Shown here in pieces: positions 9,544 to 18,143 of a DNA stretch of 64,000 bases (positions are counted from its first letter, which is position 1; each line of letters opens with the position of its first letter). Both the position numbers and the translations under genes were made by a program. The stretch is from Modestobacter italicus (lineage in GTDB: Bacteria; Actinomycetota; Actinomycetes; Mycobacteriales; Geodermatophilaceae). The notes under the pieces are model-generated. The model saw only the letters and a list, made by a program, of their open reading frames with translations. It was not told the DNA's origin and ran no database searches. The stretch lies in the NCBI RefSeq assembly GCF_019799965.1, contig NZ_JABGCJ010000004.1, positions 1 through 64,000 on the forward strand. The letters run 5' to 3'.

Positions 9544-10239
9544 GTGGCCCACTCGACGGCTCCACGGACCGTCCCCGCCGACCGCACCCCGCGCGGTCCC
9601 GGGCTGCCAGTGCGCTGCGGCGTCCGCGGGTGCGGCTGCGAGGACCCGCGGCAGCTGCTCAACGCTGCCAACGCCGTCACCGTCGTCCGCACGGTCGCCT
9701 CGCTGGCACTGGTGGCCACCGCCGCCGTCCAGCACTCCTGGCCCTGGCTGCTGGCCGGCTACCTCACCTATTGGATCGGCGACTCCGCGGACGGCAACAT
9801 CGCCCGCTGGCGGGACCAGGAGACCCGCTTCGGCGCCGTGTTCGACGTCGTCTGCGACCGGATCAACTGCGTGAGCTGCGCGGTCGTGTTCCTCCAGTTC
9901 GTCGACGCCCCCTGGCCGATCGCGGTGTTCCTGTTCCAGTTCGTGGTGGTCGACCTGCCGTTGACCCTGCTGCCGATGCGCTGGCCGGTGCTCTCGCCGA
10001 ACTACTTCTTCCTGATCGACCGGCTCTCGTACACGCTCAACTGGCACGTGGTCGCGAAGGTCACCAACACCACCCTGCTGATCACCCTGCTGGTCGTGCT
10101 GCCCGACCACCAGTGGGTGGCCCTGGTCGCCGCCTCGACCGTGCTGGTGGTCAAGATCTGGTCGCTGGGCCGGGTGCTGCGCCTGCAGGTCCCCCAGGAC
10201 ACCCCGCACGTGCCGCAGGGCGCCGCCACCAGTGCTTGA
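9544..10239 (+). CDS. CDP-alcohol phosphatidyltransferase family protein
   Basis: 231 residues. The family signature is complete: GDSADGNIARW, then RFGAVFDVVCD, matching D-x2-D-G-x2-A-R-x8-G-x3-D-x3-D, which holds the metal ions and the CDP-activated lipid. Several membrane helices surround it. Such enzymes swap CMP for an alcohol in phospholipid synthesis; the acceptor cannot be assigned from sequence alone, and the cysteine-containing N-terminus (CGVRGCGCED) is unlike the usual PgsA. GTG 9544 follows GGAGGT. Its end overlaps the next gene by 8 bases, suggesting coupling. Confidence 0.85.
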   Translation: MAHSTAPRTVPADRTPRGPGLPVRCGVRGCGCEDPRQLLNAANAVTVVRTVASLALVATAAVQHSWPWLLAGYLTYWIGDSADGNIARWRDQETRFGAVFDVVCDRINCVSCAVVFLQFVDAPWPIAVFLFQFVVVDLPLTLLPMRWPVLSPNYFFLIDRLSYTLNWHVVAKVTNTTLLITLLVVLPDHQWVALVAASTVLVVKIWSLGRVLRLQVPQDTPHVPQGAATSA

Positions 10240-10789
10240 CGCCGGCACGATCGGCCTGATCGCGCTCGGCCTGGTGGTCGGCGCGGTCTCCGCCGTCACC
10301 CCGTTCCTGCCGGTCGAGGCCTACGTGATCGGCCTGGCGGTCGCCGAGTCCCCTCCCGTGGCGGTCGCCGGCGCCGTCGCCGCGGCGATCGGCCAGACCG
10401 TGGGCAAGGTCGTGCTCTTCACCGCCGCCCGCGGGGCGGCCACCTCGAGGTGGTCGCAGAAGTTGCGCGACCGTGGCGCGAAGGAGGCCGCGGAGATCGC
10501 CGCCGCCGAGGAGGCCGGCGAGGCCCCACCGGGCGGGCCGGTGAAGCGGGCGCTGCGGCCGGTGGGCCGGTGGCTCAAGCGGGTCAACGCCGTCGGCATC
10601 CGGCTGCTGTCCGGCCGCTCGGGGCCCGGCGTCGTGCTGCTCAGCGGGTCGGTCGGCATCCCGCCGCTGCTGGCGATCGCCTTCTACGCCGGCACCTCGA
10701 AGATGAGCCTGCGGGCCTTCGTCGTCACCTGCCTGGCGGGGCGCACCATCCGCTTCGTCGTCCTGGCCCTGGTGCCCGACCTCTTCTGA
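10232..10789 (+). CDS. Membrane protein, VTT/DedA-like
   Basis: 185 residues with an N-terminal hydrophobic segment of about 45 residues, a charged linker rich in Glu and Arg near the middle, and two C-terminal hydrophobic stretches around VVLLSGSVGIPPLLAIAFYAG and the extreme C-terminus. The Gly/Pro-rich GIPPL segment and overall length resemble VTT (SNARE-associated) or YqaA proteins, some of which act in lipid transport. This is a tentative match. The GTG at 10232 overlaps the end of the phosphatidyltransferase gene, consistent with a shared membrane-lipid role. A 21-bp imperfect tandem duplication spans its stop. Confidence 0.7.
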   Translation: MLDAGTIGLIALGLVVGAVSAVTPFLPVEAYVIGLAVAESPPVAVAGAVAAAIGQTVGKVVLFTAARGAATSRWSQKLRDRGAKEAAEIAAAEEAGEAPPGGPVKRALRPVGRWLKRVNAVGIRLLSGRSGPGVVLLSGSVGIPPLLAIAFYAGTSKMSLRAFVVTCLAGRTIRFVVLALVPDLF

Positions 10790-10813
10790 GCAGTGCCCGG
10801 CCTGTTCCGAGCA
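10772..10813 (+). repeat. 21-bp imperfect tandem duplication across a stop codon
   Basis: Units 10772-10792 and 10793-10813 match at 18 of 21 positions. The first encodes V-P-D-L-F-stop-A; the second keeps the frame but has CGA where the first has TGA. Confidence 0.8.
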
Positions 10814-10823
10814 CCGGCCGCCG

Positions 10824-10829
10824 TAGCCT
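10824..10829 (+). promoter_or_regulatory. -10 box for menE (possible leaderless)
   Basis: TAGCCT, 8 nt before the GTG of menE. No ribosome-binding site lies between box and start. Confidence 0.45.
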
Positions 10830-10837
10830 GACTCCTC

Positions 10838-11995
10838 GTGCACCGGCAGCTGACCCTCGTGGCCGCGCCGCCGCCCGAGGCGGCCGCGGCGGTGCTGACC
10901 ACCGTCTGGCCGGCGCTGCGCCACGCCCTGGACGGCGGTGCACCGTTGGCCGTGCTGCCCGCCGGCAGCGGCCCGGCCGACGCCGCCCGCGCCGTGCTGG
11001 CACCGGACGACCCACTGGAGCCCGGCACCGACCTGGTCGTGGTGACCTCCGGGTCGACCGGGACGGGCAAGGGCGTGCTGCTCTCCGCCACCGCGCTGCG
11101 GGCCTCGGCGACCGCCACCCTCGACCGGCTGGGCGGGCCGGGCAGCTGGCTGCTGGCGCTGCCCACCTCGGCGATCGGCGGGCTGCAGGTCCTGGTGCGC
11201 AGCGCGCTGGCCGGCCGGGAGCCCGTCGTCCTCACCCGGGGATCGACGCTGGCCGACGCCGTCGCCCGGCTGCCGGGCGGCGACCGCCGGTACACCGCGC
11301 TGGTGCCCACCCAGCTGCGCCGGTACCTCACCGACGAGCCGGAGGTGCTGGCGTCGTTCGACGGCGTGCTGGTCGGCGGCGCCGCCACCGACCCGGGCCT
11401 GCTGGCCGACGCCCGGGCCGCCGGGGTGCAGGTGCGCACCACCTACGGGATGAGCGAGACCGCCGGCGGCTGCGTCTACGACGGCGTGCCCCTGGCCGGG
11501 GTCGCCGTGCGGGTGGCCGAGGGCGTCGAGCTGGCCGGCCCGGTGCTGGCGCACGGCTACCGCCGCGACCCGGCCGGCACCGCCGCCGCGTTCGTCGACG
11601 GCTGGTTCCGCACCCGCGACGCCGGCTCGCTGGACGGCGACCGGCTCACCGTGCACGGCCGGCTGGACGACGTGCTGATCAGCGGCGGGGTCAACGTCGC
11701 CCCGCAGGCGGTCGAGGCGGTGCTGCGCGAGCACCCCACGGTCGCCGACGCGGTGGTCACCGGCCTGCCCGACCCGGAGTGGGGTCAGCGGGTGGTGGCG
11801 GCGGTCGTCGCCGCCCCCGGCGCGGTGCCCGAGCTGGCCGAGCTGCGGCCGTGGGTGGCCGCCCGCCTCGGGGCTGCCTCCGCGCCCCGGGAGCTGGTGT
11901 TCGTCGACGCCGTCCCGACCCTGCACACCGGCAAGCCCGACCGCCGGGCGGTCGCGGCCCAGATCATCGAACGCACGCCGAAGGGAACCGACTGA
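10838..11995 (+). CDS. menE: o-Succinylbenzoate-CoA ligase
   Basis: 385 residues, a short ANL-family adenylate-forming enzyme, as is usual for actinobacterial MenE. It activates o-succinylbenzoate to its CoA thioester. Seen: VVVTSGSTGTGKGVLLS (phosphate-binding loop), TTYGMSETAGG (A5 motif), VDGWFRTRDAGSLDGDRL, GRLDDVLISGGVNVAP, and the C-terminal Lys in HTGKPDRRAV. The GTG at 10838 follows a TAGCCT box. Its stop and the menA start overlap by one base (TGATG). Confidence 0.92.
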   Translation: MHRQLTLVAAPPPEAAAAVLTTVWPALRHALDGGAPLAVLPAGSGPADAARAVLAPDDPLEPGTDLVVVTSGSTGTGKGVLLSATALRASATATLDRLGGPGSWLLALPTSAIGGLQVLVRSALAGREPVVLTRGSTLADAVARLPGGDRRYTALVPTQLRRYLTDEPEVLASFDGVLVGGAATDPGLLADARAAGVQVRTTYGMSETAGGCVYDGVPLAGVAVRVAEGVELAGPVLAHGYRRDPAGTAAAFVDGWFRTRDAGSLDGDRLTVHGRLDDVLISGGVNVAPQAVEAVLREHPTVADAVVTGLPDPEWGQRVVAAVVAAPGAVPELAELRPWVAARLGAASAPRELVFVDAVPTLHTGKPDRRAVAAQIIERTPKGTD

Positions 11996-12864
11996 TGGCC
12001 ACCCCCGCCCAGTGGCTGGAGGGGGCGCGCCCCCGCACGCTGCCCGCCGCGCTCGCCCCGGTGCTCGTCGGGACCGGCGCCGCTGCCGCGCTCGACGGCT
12101 TCCGGCTGCTGCCGGCGCTGCTCGCGCTGGTCGTCGCCCTGTCGCTGCAGGTCGCGGTGAACTACGCCAACGACTACTCCGACGGCAAGCGCGGCACCGA
12201 CGCCGACCGGGTCGGCCCGATGCGGCTGGTCGGCTCGGGGGCGGCCAGTCCGCGGCAGGTGCTGGTCGCGGCGCTGCTGTCCTTCGCGGTGGCGGGCCTG
12301 GCGGGGCTGGCGCTGGCGGCGGTGTCCAGCTGGTGGCTGGTCGCGGTGGGCGCGGTGAGCATCCTGGCCGCCTGGACCTACACCGGCGGGCCGATCCCCT
12401 ACGGCTACCGGGCGCTGGGCGAGGTCTTCGTCTTCGTCTTCTTCGGCCTGGTCGCCGTGGTCGGGACGACGTTCGCCCAGACCGAGTCGCTGGACGGGCT
12501 GGCGTTCGCCGCCGCGGTGCCGATCGGGCTGTGCTCGGTGGCGCTGCTGGTGGTCAACAACCTGCGCGACGTGCACGGGGACGCCGCCGTCGGCAAGCGC
12601 ACCCTGGCGGTGCTGCTCGGCGAGGCCCGCACCCGGCTGGCCTACACCGGGCTGCTGGTCGTCGCCTTCGCCGTCGTGGTCGCCATCGGGGTCACCCGGC
12701 CCTGGGCGCTGCTCGGGCTGCTGGCGGCCCCGCTGGCGGTGCCGCCGGTGCGCACCGTCCTCGGCGGTGGCCGGGGCCCGGTGCTTATCGGCGCGCTCAA
12801 GGCCACCGGTCAGCTCACCCTGGCCACCGGCGTGCTGCTCGGCCTGGGCCTCGCCCTGAGCTGA
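11995..12864 (+). CDS. menA: 1,4-Dihydroxy-2-naphthoate polyprenyltransferase
   Basis: 289 residues, UbiA-type integral membrane prenyltransferase. It joins DHNA to a polyprenyl diphosphate to give demethylmenaquinone, the substrate of MenG. The first Asp-rich motif NYANDYSDGKRGTDADR is present, and the second polar loop is seen as NNLRDVHGDAAVGKRTLAV. About eight hydrophobic helices follow one another. The ATG at 11995 overlaps the menE stop, so the two are cotranslated. The N-terminus QWLEGARPRTLPAALAPV is typical of MenA. Confidence 0.94.
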   Translation: MATPAQWLEGARPRTLPAALAPVLVGTGAAAALDGFRLLPALLALVVALSLQVAVNYANDYSDGKRGTDADRVGPMRLVGSGAASPRQVLVAALLSFAVAGLAGLALAAVSSWWLVAVGAVSILAAWTYTGGPIPYGYRALGEVFVFVFFGLVAVVGTTFAQTESLDGLAFAAAVPIGLCSVALLVVNNLRDVHGDAAVGKRTLAVLLGEARTRLAYTGLLVVAFAVVVAIGVTRPWALLGLLAAPLAVPPVRTVLGGGRGPVLIGALKATGQLTLATGVLLGLGLALS

Positions 12865-12924
12865 CGAGGGCCCCCGCTGCCCCCACCGCTCGCAGGCGCG
12901 CGGCGGGCCTCTGCGGCGGGGCCG

Positions 12925-13263
12925 TCAGTCGGGGTCGGTGCCGCGGAGTTCGGCGCGCAGCGCCTCCTTGCGCTGGGCGCGGAGCACCAGGGCGTTGGTC
13001 AGCTGCTGGCGCACCCGGCCGAGGGCCAGGTAGGAGACCGGCATCGCCAGCAGCACGCCGAACAGGAAGCCGGGGGTGCCGGGCAGCCCGAGCACCCACA
13101 GCAGCGCGATCAGCGCGGCGGCGATGGCCAGTCGGCCCAGGGTGTAGAGCAGCAGCCACTGCACCACCTTCGGCTCGCCCGACGCCGCGCCCGCGGGCGC
13201 GGTGGCCCCGGTCGCGTTGGCCCCAGTCGCGTTGCTCTGCGGTGTGCTGTCCTGCTCAGCCAC
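12925..13263 (-). CDS. DUF4229 family membrane protein
   Basis: 112 residues: a polar Ala/Thr-rich N-terminus of about 30 residues, then two membrane helices (WLLLYTLGRLAIAAALIALL and FLFGVLLAMPVSYLAL) and a basic C-terminal tail with many Arg and Glu. This matches actinobacterial DUF4229 proteins, whose role is unknown. The GTG start at 13261-13263 has GGGAGGG as ribosome-binding site and overlaps the end of the Lrp-type gene by 8 bases, so the two are probably one operon. Confidence 0.75.
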   Translation of the reverse strand: MAEQDSTPQSNATGANATGATAPAGAASGEPKVVQWLLLYTLGRLAIAAALIALLWVLGLPGTPGFLFGVLLAMPVSYLALGRVRQQLTNALVLRAQRKEALRAELRGTDPD

Positions 13264-13684
13264 GACGGCCCTCCCACTTGGTCGAGAGGACGACGGTGGT
13301 GCGGGTGCGCGCCACCCCTCTGATCCGGTTCAACGCGCTGATGGTGTCCTCGAGTGCCCGGATGTCGGGGACCCGGACCTTGAGCACGTAGCCCTCGCTC
13401 CCGGCGACCCGCCAGCAGTCCTCGACCGAGGGCAGCTCGCCCAGGGCCTCCTCGAGGCCGGTGTCGTCGACCTGGTCGCTCTCGATCACGCCGACCAGGG
13501 CGGTGACCCCGAGCCCCACCGCGGCCGGGTCGACGACCGCGCGGTAGCCGGTGATGACCCCGCCGGCCTCCAGCTTGCCGATCCGCTCGTGCACCGAGGG
13601 CGCCGACAGCCCGACCTGCCGCGCCAGCTCGGCGTAGCTGGCCCGGCCGTTGGCCCGCAGCAGGCTGATCAACTGCTCGTCCAC
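13256..13684 (-). CDS. Lrp/AsnC family transcriptional regulator
   Basis: 142 residues. The N-terminal winged helix shows LLRANGRASYAELARQVGLSAPSVHERIGKLE cut here as SYAELARQVGLSAPSVHERI; the C-terminal RAM domain includes VGVIESDQ and SEGYVLKVRVPD. Members bind amino acids and regulate amino-acid metabolism or transport. GTG 13684 is the only ordinary start codon near the domain; it leaves the N-terminus about three residues shorter than usual, so an unusual start slightly upstream (after GGAGG) is possible. The first gene of a pair with the DUF4229 gene. Confidence 0.85.
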   Translation of the reverse strand: MDEQLISLLRANGRASYAELARQVGLSAPSVHERIGKLEAGGVITGYRAVVDPAAVGLGVTALVGVIESDQVDDTGLEEALGELPSVEDCWRVAGSEGYVLKVRVPDIRALEDTISALNRIRGVARTRTTVVLSTKWEGRRG

Positions 13685-13806
13685 CGCGTCGATGACGGCC
13701 TCCGGTCCTGGTGTCGGGTGCCCCGCGACGCCGGGTCGAGGCGGCGCTGGGACGGGGTCCGGCCCCCGCGGGGCGAGATCACCGGGTCCGAGTATCGCCG
13801 CGGTCG

Positions 13807-13812
13807 TACATT
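13807..13812 (+). promoter_or_regulatory. -10 box for the small membrane protein gene
   Basis: TACATT, 25 nt before the ATG at 13838, with GAGGGGGG as ribosome-binding site in the leader. Confidence 0.45.
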
Positions 13813-13837
13813 GGTGGGCGATGAGGGGGGTGGCCTG

Positions 13838-14071
13838 ATGGTCTTCCTGGTGATGCTGGTGATCGCGGTGGCCGTGGTCGTGCTGGTGATGCGGGCGGCG
13901 TCCGCGCAAGGCGGCGGTCCCGGGGGTGTCGACCGGCCCGGTCGCCCGCCGCGGCCGACGCGCCCGCCCCGTGGGCAGGGCCCCACCCGGCCGGTCGCGC
14001 CGGACGACGACCCGGAGTTCCTCCGCGAGCTCGAACGGCGCACGCGCCGGGACGACGGCAGCCTGAGCTGA
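13838..14071 (+). CDS. Small single-span membrane protein, unknown function
   Basis: 77 residues: an N-terminal membrane helix (MVFLVMLVIAVAVVVLVM), then a Gly/Pro/Arg-rich linker and a charged C-terminus ending in ELERRTRRDDGSLS. I do not recognise a family. The start has a good ribosome-binding site (GAGGGGGG, 8 nt) and a TACATT promoter box, and the strong hairpin at 14107 follows, so it looks like a complete single-gene unit. Confidence 0.65.
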   Translation: MVFLVMLVIAVAVVVLVMRAASAQGGGPGGVDRPGRPPRPTRPPRGQGPTRPVAPDDDPEFLRELERRTRRDDGSLS

Positions 14072-14106
14072 CCTGCGGCCCCCTGACGGGCCGCTCCCGA
14101 CGGACG

Positions 14107-14141
14107 ACGAGCCGTCAGCCCTGCGTGGGCTGACGGCTCGT
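14107..14141 (+). terminator. Strong hairpin terminator
   Basis: Perfect 15-bp stem ACGAGCCGTCAGCCC paired with GGGCTGACGGCTCGT around a 5-nt loop, 35 nt past the small membrane protein gene. No T tract follows, as often in high-GC actinobacteria. It lies between convergent genes and could serve both. Confidence 0.75.
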
Positions 14142-14242
14142 GGCGTCTCGGGGTCCTGCTGTGCGCACGCTGTGCCGGCTCGGTGGCCTGCTGGTCGTGC
14201 CGCGCGGAGCCGCCCAGGCACGCGGCGGCTGTTCCGCATCGA

Positions 14243-14596
14243 CTACGCGGCGGTGGTCTCCTGCGCCGGGTCGGCTGCCGCCGGGGTGCCGCCGCCGAAG
14301 AGGCGTCGCCAGCCGAGCTTGCGCCGAGCGGGACGAGGCTCGCTGTCGGCCGGCTGGTCCGCCGCCGAGTCGGTGGCACCCTCGGTGCCGGCGGGCCAGC
14401 CGAGGCCGGTGCCGTCGCCCGGTTCACCCGGCCAGCCGAGGCCGCCCTGCTGCCCGTCGGCCGCCCGGGGGGCACCGGCGAGGTGCCTCGGCTCCTCCGG
14501 CGTGTCGGCGGTCGGCCGCTGCTGCAGCGCGGCGGCGACGAGCGGGTGCACACCGGCCCCGTCGTCGGCGGCGTGCCTACCCACGGTGATCCCCAC
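14243..14596 (-). CDS. Hypothetical protein, disordered, basic C-terminal segment
   Basis: 117 residues, rich in Ala, Gly, Pro and Gln, without a predicted fold. The N-terminus MGITVGRHAADDGAG and the C-terminal patch RRKLGWRRLFGGG are the only ordered-looking parts. GTG 14594-14596 is the start. It is supported mainly by coding bias and its position at the end of the cytochrome biogenesis run; I do not recognise it. Confidence 0.55.
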   Translation of the reverse strand: MGITVGRHAADDGAGVHPLVAAALQQRPTADTPEEPRHLAGAPRAADGQQGGLGWPGEPGDGTGLGWPAGTEGATDSAADQPADSEPRPARRKLGWRRLFGGGTPAAADPAQETTAA

Positions 14597-14719
14597 GGCG
14601 CTCAGTCATGCGGCCAGGATGCCACGATCCGCGACCGGCGGGCGGACTCAGGACGTACCGCACGGTGCCGTTTCACCCGAACGTGACCGTGAGTGAGCGG
14701 AGCGGGTCGCCCGGTCGGG

Positions 14720-15691
14720 TCAGCTGACCCCGCCGTAGCTGTGCAGCCCGGTGGAGACCAGGTTGACGAACAGCAGGTTGAAGATCATCACGACCAGCCC
14801 GACCACGTTCACCCACGCCGACGGGCGGCCGCGCCACCCCGACGTCGTCCGGGCGTGCAGGTAGGCGGCGTAGACGACCCAGGCGATGAAGGCCCAGGTC
14901 TCCTTCGGGTCCCAGCCCCAGAACCGGCCCCAGGCGCTCTCCGCCCAGATCGCCCCGGCGATGACGGCGAAGGTCCAGATCGGGAAGCCGAACACCGCGG
15001 TGCGGTGTGCGGTGCGGTCCAGCGCCGCAGCCGTGGGCAGCCGGTCCAGCAGCGAGGAGCCGCCGGCGACCTCCCCGGTGGCGACGCGCTCGTCGTGCCG
15101 GGAGCGCAGCAGGTACAGCAGGCTGGCGATGCCGCTGACGAAGAAGATGCCGAAGCCCAGCGTGGCGGTGCTGACGTGCACGGCCAGCCAGGACGAGCGC
15201 AGCGCGGCGACCAGCGGGCCGGTCTCGACGTAGAGGAACAGCCCGATGAGCACCATCGCGAGCACCACGGGGCCGAGCACGAACACACCGATGTGCCGCA
15301 GCGCCGGCGCCCGGACGGCGAGCACGCCGTAGGCGACGACCGCGACCAGCACGACCGCGGTGGAGAACTCGTACATGTTGCCCCAGGGCAGCCGGTCGGC
15401 CGCCAGCCCGCGGCAGACCAGCACCGCGGTGTGGGTGAGCGCGCCCAGCCCGGTGAGGACCATCGCCACCAGGCCCAGCCGGCGAGCGCGGGCGGGCTCC
15501 CCAGCGGTGCCGTCCGGGCCGCCGGCCGGTGCCGCGTCCAGCCCCCCGGTCCCGGCAGCGACGAGCTCGCGGTTGCGCGCGGGGCGGCCGAAGGCCAGCT
15601 CGGCGCAGAAGGCGACCACCGCGAGGGAGTACAGCGCGACGGTGATGGAGAAGAACGTGTCGGACAGCGTGGCCAGCGACTCGTCGATCAC
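14720..15691 (-). CDS. ccsB: Cytochrome c biogenesis protein CcsB (ResC)
   Basis: 323 residues, multi-span membrane protein of System II cytochrome c maturation. It pairs with ResB to carry heme across the membrane and attach it to apocytochrome c. The tryptophan-rich heme-handling motif is present as WGRFWGWDPKETWAFIAW, with conserved His residues before it (THTAVLVCRG) and after it. GTG 15691 has the ribosome-binding site GAGGAGGC 9 nt upstream and overlaps the resB stop as GTGA. It is the last gene of the leftward heme/cytochrome operon. Confidence 0.94.
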   Translation of the reverse strand: MIDESLATLSDTFFSITVALYSLAVVAFCAELAFGRPARNRELVAAGTGGLDAAPAGGPDGTAGEPARARRLGLVAMVLTGLGALTHTAVLVCRGLAADRLPWGNMYEFSTAVVLVAVVAYGVLAVRAPALRHIGVFVLGPVVLAMVLIGLFLYVETGPLVAALRSSWLAVHVSTATLGFGIFFVSGIASLLYLLRSRHDERVATGEVAGGSSLLDRLPTAAALDRTAHRTAVFGFPIWTFAVIAGAIWAESAWGRFWGWDPKETWAFIAWVVYAAYLHARTTSGWRGRPSAWVNVVGLVVMIFNLLFVNLVSTGLHSYGGVS

Positions 15692-17310
15692 GACGGCGGT
15701 GCCTCCTCGGCGGACGGGCTGGATGCGGGAGTGCGAGCCGCCAGGGCGGTGCGCAGGTCGTCGGTGAGCGCGGTGAACCGCGGTCCGGTGTCGGCGCTGC
15801 CCCGGGTCAGCGAGCCGATCGACAGCACGGTACCCCCGCCGTCGGGCGCCGGGCCGACGCGGGCGAAGACCCGCTCGCGGCGCACCAGCAGCATGCCCAG
15901 CAGCCCGACCAGCACGGCGATCGCCGCACCGAGCACCCACACCTGGCCGGGGTCGTGGGACACCTGCAGCGCGGCGAACTGCTGGTAGCCGCTGAAGGTG
16001 ACCACGGTGCCGTCGGGCAGCGTCAGCGACTCCCCCACCACGAGGTTGGCCCGGGCCTGCTCGGTCAGCGAGCCCCGGTCGATCAGCCGCTGGTCCAGCG
16101 AGTAGACCGACTGCGCCAGACCGGAGTCCAGGCCCAGGTAGCCGGTGTAGACGATGATGCCGACCTGCGGGTCCAGCGGTCGCGGGTCGACCGAGGTGAC
16201 CACCCCGGCCTGCAGCACCCCGGTGGGTGCGAAGAAGCCCTCGATGGCCAGCTGGTCGGTGCGGCCCGCGCCCAGGTCGGGGAGCTTCAGCACGCCCTGG
16301 CTGAGCATGGTGCCCTGGTCGGCGGGGAGGAACGGCGCGGACAGGTCGGAGAACGTCGTCCCGTCGGGCAGGGTGACGGTGAACTCCGGGCTGTAGCCGT
16401 GCCCGGTGACGTACACCCGGTCGCCGTCGATCCGCAGCGGGTCGTTGACGCCGATCGTGGTGTCCACCGGGTCACCGCCGTCCAGCTCGTAGCTGAGGTC
16501 GGCGGTGTAGGAGGCCGCGGTGAGGTCCTCCTCGTACTCCGCCTGGAAGTCGGCCAGGTCGACGCAGAGCGGGGAGAGCTCGGCGCTGTCGACCAGCGGG
16601 CCGGCGGAGTAGGTGTCGTACTGCTGGAAGGCGTTGCAGAAGCCCTGGCCCTCGGTGACCAGGATGCTGCCCTCGTAGCCCCACATCTTCCCGCCGGCCA
16701 GGCCCAGCAGCAGGGCCAGCAGGGACAGGTGGAAGAGCACGTTGCCGGTCTCGCGCAGGTAGCCCTTCTCCGCGGAGACCTCGGGACCGGACCTGCCGTC
16801 GCGGCGCGCGACGCGGAACCGGCGGACCCGCAGCTCCTCCTCCACCACGTCCAGCGCGGCCGGACCGGCCAGCGCGCTGGGCAGCTCCGCGTGCTCGGGC
16901 AGCCGGTGCAGGTGGCGGGGGGCCACCGGCGGCGGCGCGGTCAGCGAGCGCCCGTGCTCGAGCGCGCGGGGCAGCACGCAGCCGATCAGCGAGATGAACA
17001 GCAGCAGGTAGATCGCGGCGAACCAGGGCGAGCTGAACACGTCGAACAGGAACAGCCGGTCCAGCCACGGGGCCAGCGTCGGGTGGTCGGCGAAGTACTG
17101 GGTGACGTTGCTCTGGGACAGCGAGCGCTGCGGCAGCAGCGAGCCCGGGATCGACGCGACGGCGAGCAGGAAGAGCAGCACCAGGGCGGTGCGCATCGCG
17201 GTGAGCTGCCTCCACCAGCGCAACAGCCGGGCCAGCACCCGGCGGCCGGGTGAGGGCGGGGGCGGCGGAGTGGGCGGCGCGGCCGGGCGGGGCGGCGCGG
17301 TGGTGGTCAC
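15688..17310 (-). CDS. resB: Cytochrome c biogenesis protein ResB
   Basis: 540 residues. Three N-terminal membrane spans (about 40-60, 90-115 and 185-205), a long extracytoplasmic domain and a last span near residue 460, as in the ResB/Ccs1 family. SIPGSLLPQRSLSQSNVTQYF and ETGNVLFHLSLLALLLGLA are typical stretches. It works with CcsB as the System II heme lyase. The proline-rich N-terminus (PPTPPPPPSPG) is low complexity. The GTG at 17308-17310 overlaps ccdA by GTGA. Confidence 0.92.
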   Translation of the reverse strand: MTTTAPPRPAAPPTPPPPPSPGRRVLARLLRWWRQLTAMRTALVLLFLLAVASIPGSLLPQRSLSQSNVTQYFADHPTLAPWLDRLFLFDVFSSPWFAAIYLLLFISLIGCVLPRALEHGRSLTAPPPVAPRHLHRLPEHAELPSALAGPAALDVVEEELRVRRFRVARRDGRSGPEVSAEKGYLRETGNVLFHLSLLALLLGLAGGKMWGYEGSILVTEGQGFCNAFQQYDTYSAGPLVDSAELSPLCVDLADFQAEYEEDLTAASYTADLSYELDGGDPVDTTIGVNDPLRIDGDRVYVTGHGYSPEFTVTLPDGTTFSDLSAPFLPADQGTMLSQGVLKLPDLGAGRTDQLAIEGFFAPTGVLQAGVVTSVDPRPLDPQVGIIVYTGYLGLDSGLAQSVYSLDQRLIDRGSLTEQARANLVVGESLTLPDGTVVTFSGYQQFAALQVSHDPGQVWVLGAAIAVLVGLLGMLLVRRERVFARVGPAPDGGGTVLSIGSLTRGSADTGPRFTALTDDLRTALAARTPASSPSAEEAPPS

Positions 17311-18140
17311 AGGAAGGACTCCCCCAGCCCCGAGGCGCCGATCCAGGAGCGCAGCCACTGCATCATCTCGGTCCAGGCACCGGTCACCAGCAGCAGCCCG
17401 ACGCCGATGAGCACGAAGCCGCCGACCCGGGTCACCGCGCGGGCGTTGCGGCGCAGGAACGACATCGCCCCGACCGCCCAGCGGGCGCCCAGCGCGACCA
17501 GCACGAACGGCACGCCCAGGCCCAGGCAGTACGCGAGGCCCAGGAACGCACCGCGCCCCACCGTCGCCTCGCTGAAGGCCAGGTTCTGCACGGCGGCCAG
17601 CGTCGGGCCCAGGCACGGCGTCCAGCCCAGGCCGAAGACGACGCCCAGCAGCGGGGCACCGGCCAGGCCCACCGCGGGCCGCGCAGTGAGCCGGGCGGTG
17701 CGCTGCAGGAACGGCAACCAGCCCAGGAAGCCGAGCCCGACGACGATGGTGACCAGGCCCATCGCCCGGGTGATCACGTCGTTGTGCTCGAGCAACAGCC
17801 GCCCCAGCCCACCGACGGCGCTGCTGATCGCCACGAACACGACGGTGAAGCCGAGCACGAACAGCGATGCGCCGAGCACCATCCGGCCGCGGGGCGCGCG
17901 CTCGTCGACCGGCCGGACGGCGGTGGCCACGCTCGCCCCGCCGCCGGCGGCCGGGACGTCGGGAGCCGGGGTGGTCGCGCGGGTGCCGCTGCCGACCAGG
18001 CCGGTGACGTAGGACAGGTAGCCGGGCACCAGCGGCAGCACGCAGGGCGAGGCGAAGCTGATCAGCCCGGCGAGCGCGGCGACGGCGGCCGCGACCAGCA
18101 GCGGGCCGTCACCGATCAGCTCCTTGATCGCGTCGACCAC
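17307..18140 (-). CDS. ccdA: Cytochrome c biogenesis protein CcdA (thiol-disulfide transporter)
   Basis: 277 residues with about six membrane helices. The two redox cysteines are seen in SFASPCVLPLVPGYLSY and FGLGWTPCLGPTL. CcdA passes electrons from cytoplasmic thioredoxin to extracytoplasmic thiol carriers such as the TlpA encoded just upstream, keeping the apocytochrome CxxCH reduced. A 45-residue insertion rich in Ala/Pro lies after the first helix pair. The GTG at 18140 is 3 nt from the tlpA stop. Confidence 0.93.
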   Translation of the reverse strand: MVDAIKELIGDGPLLVAAAVAALAGLISFASPCVLPLVPGYLSYVTGLVGSGTRATTPAPDVPAAGGGASVATAVRPVDERAPRGRMVLGASLFVLGFTVVFVAISSAVGGLGRLLLEHNDVITRAMGLVTIVVGLGFLGWLPFLQRTARLTARPAVGLAGAPLLGVVFGLGWTPCLGPTLAAVQNLAFSEATVGRGAFLGLAYCLGLGVPFVLVALGARWAVGAMSFLRRNARAVTRVGGFVLIGVGLLLVTGAWTEMMQWLRSWIGASGLGESFL

Positions 18141-18143
18141 GGC

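Noticed and set aside
12865-12924. Terminator between menA and the DUF4229 gene
   Set aside because: GAGGGCCC and GGGCCTC can pair, but the stem is interrupted and the loop long, so it was not listed.
14693-15988. Plus-strand frame of about 430 codons opposite ccsB
   Set aside because: Its translation is His/Gln/Arg-rich shadow sequence, while the minus strand carries the clear CcsB motif WGWDPKETWAF.
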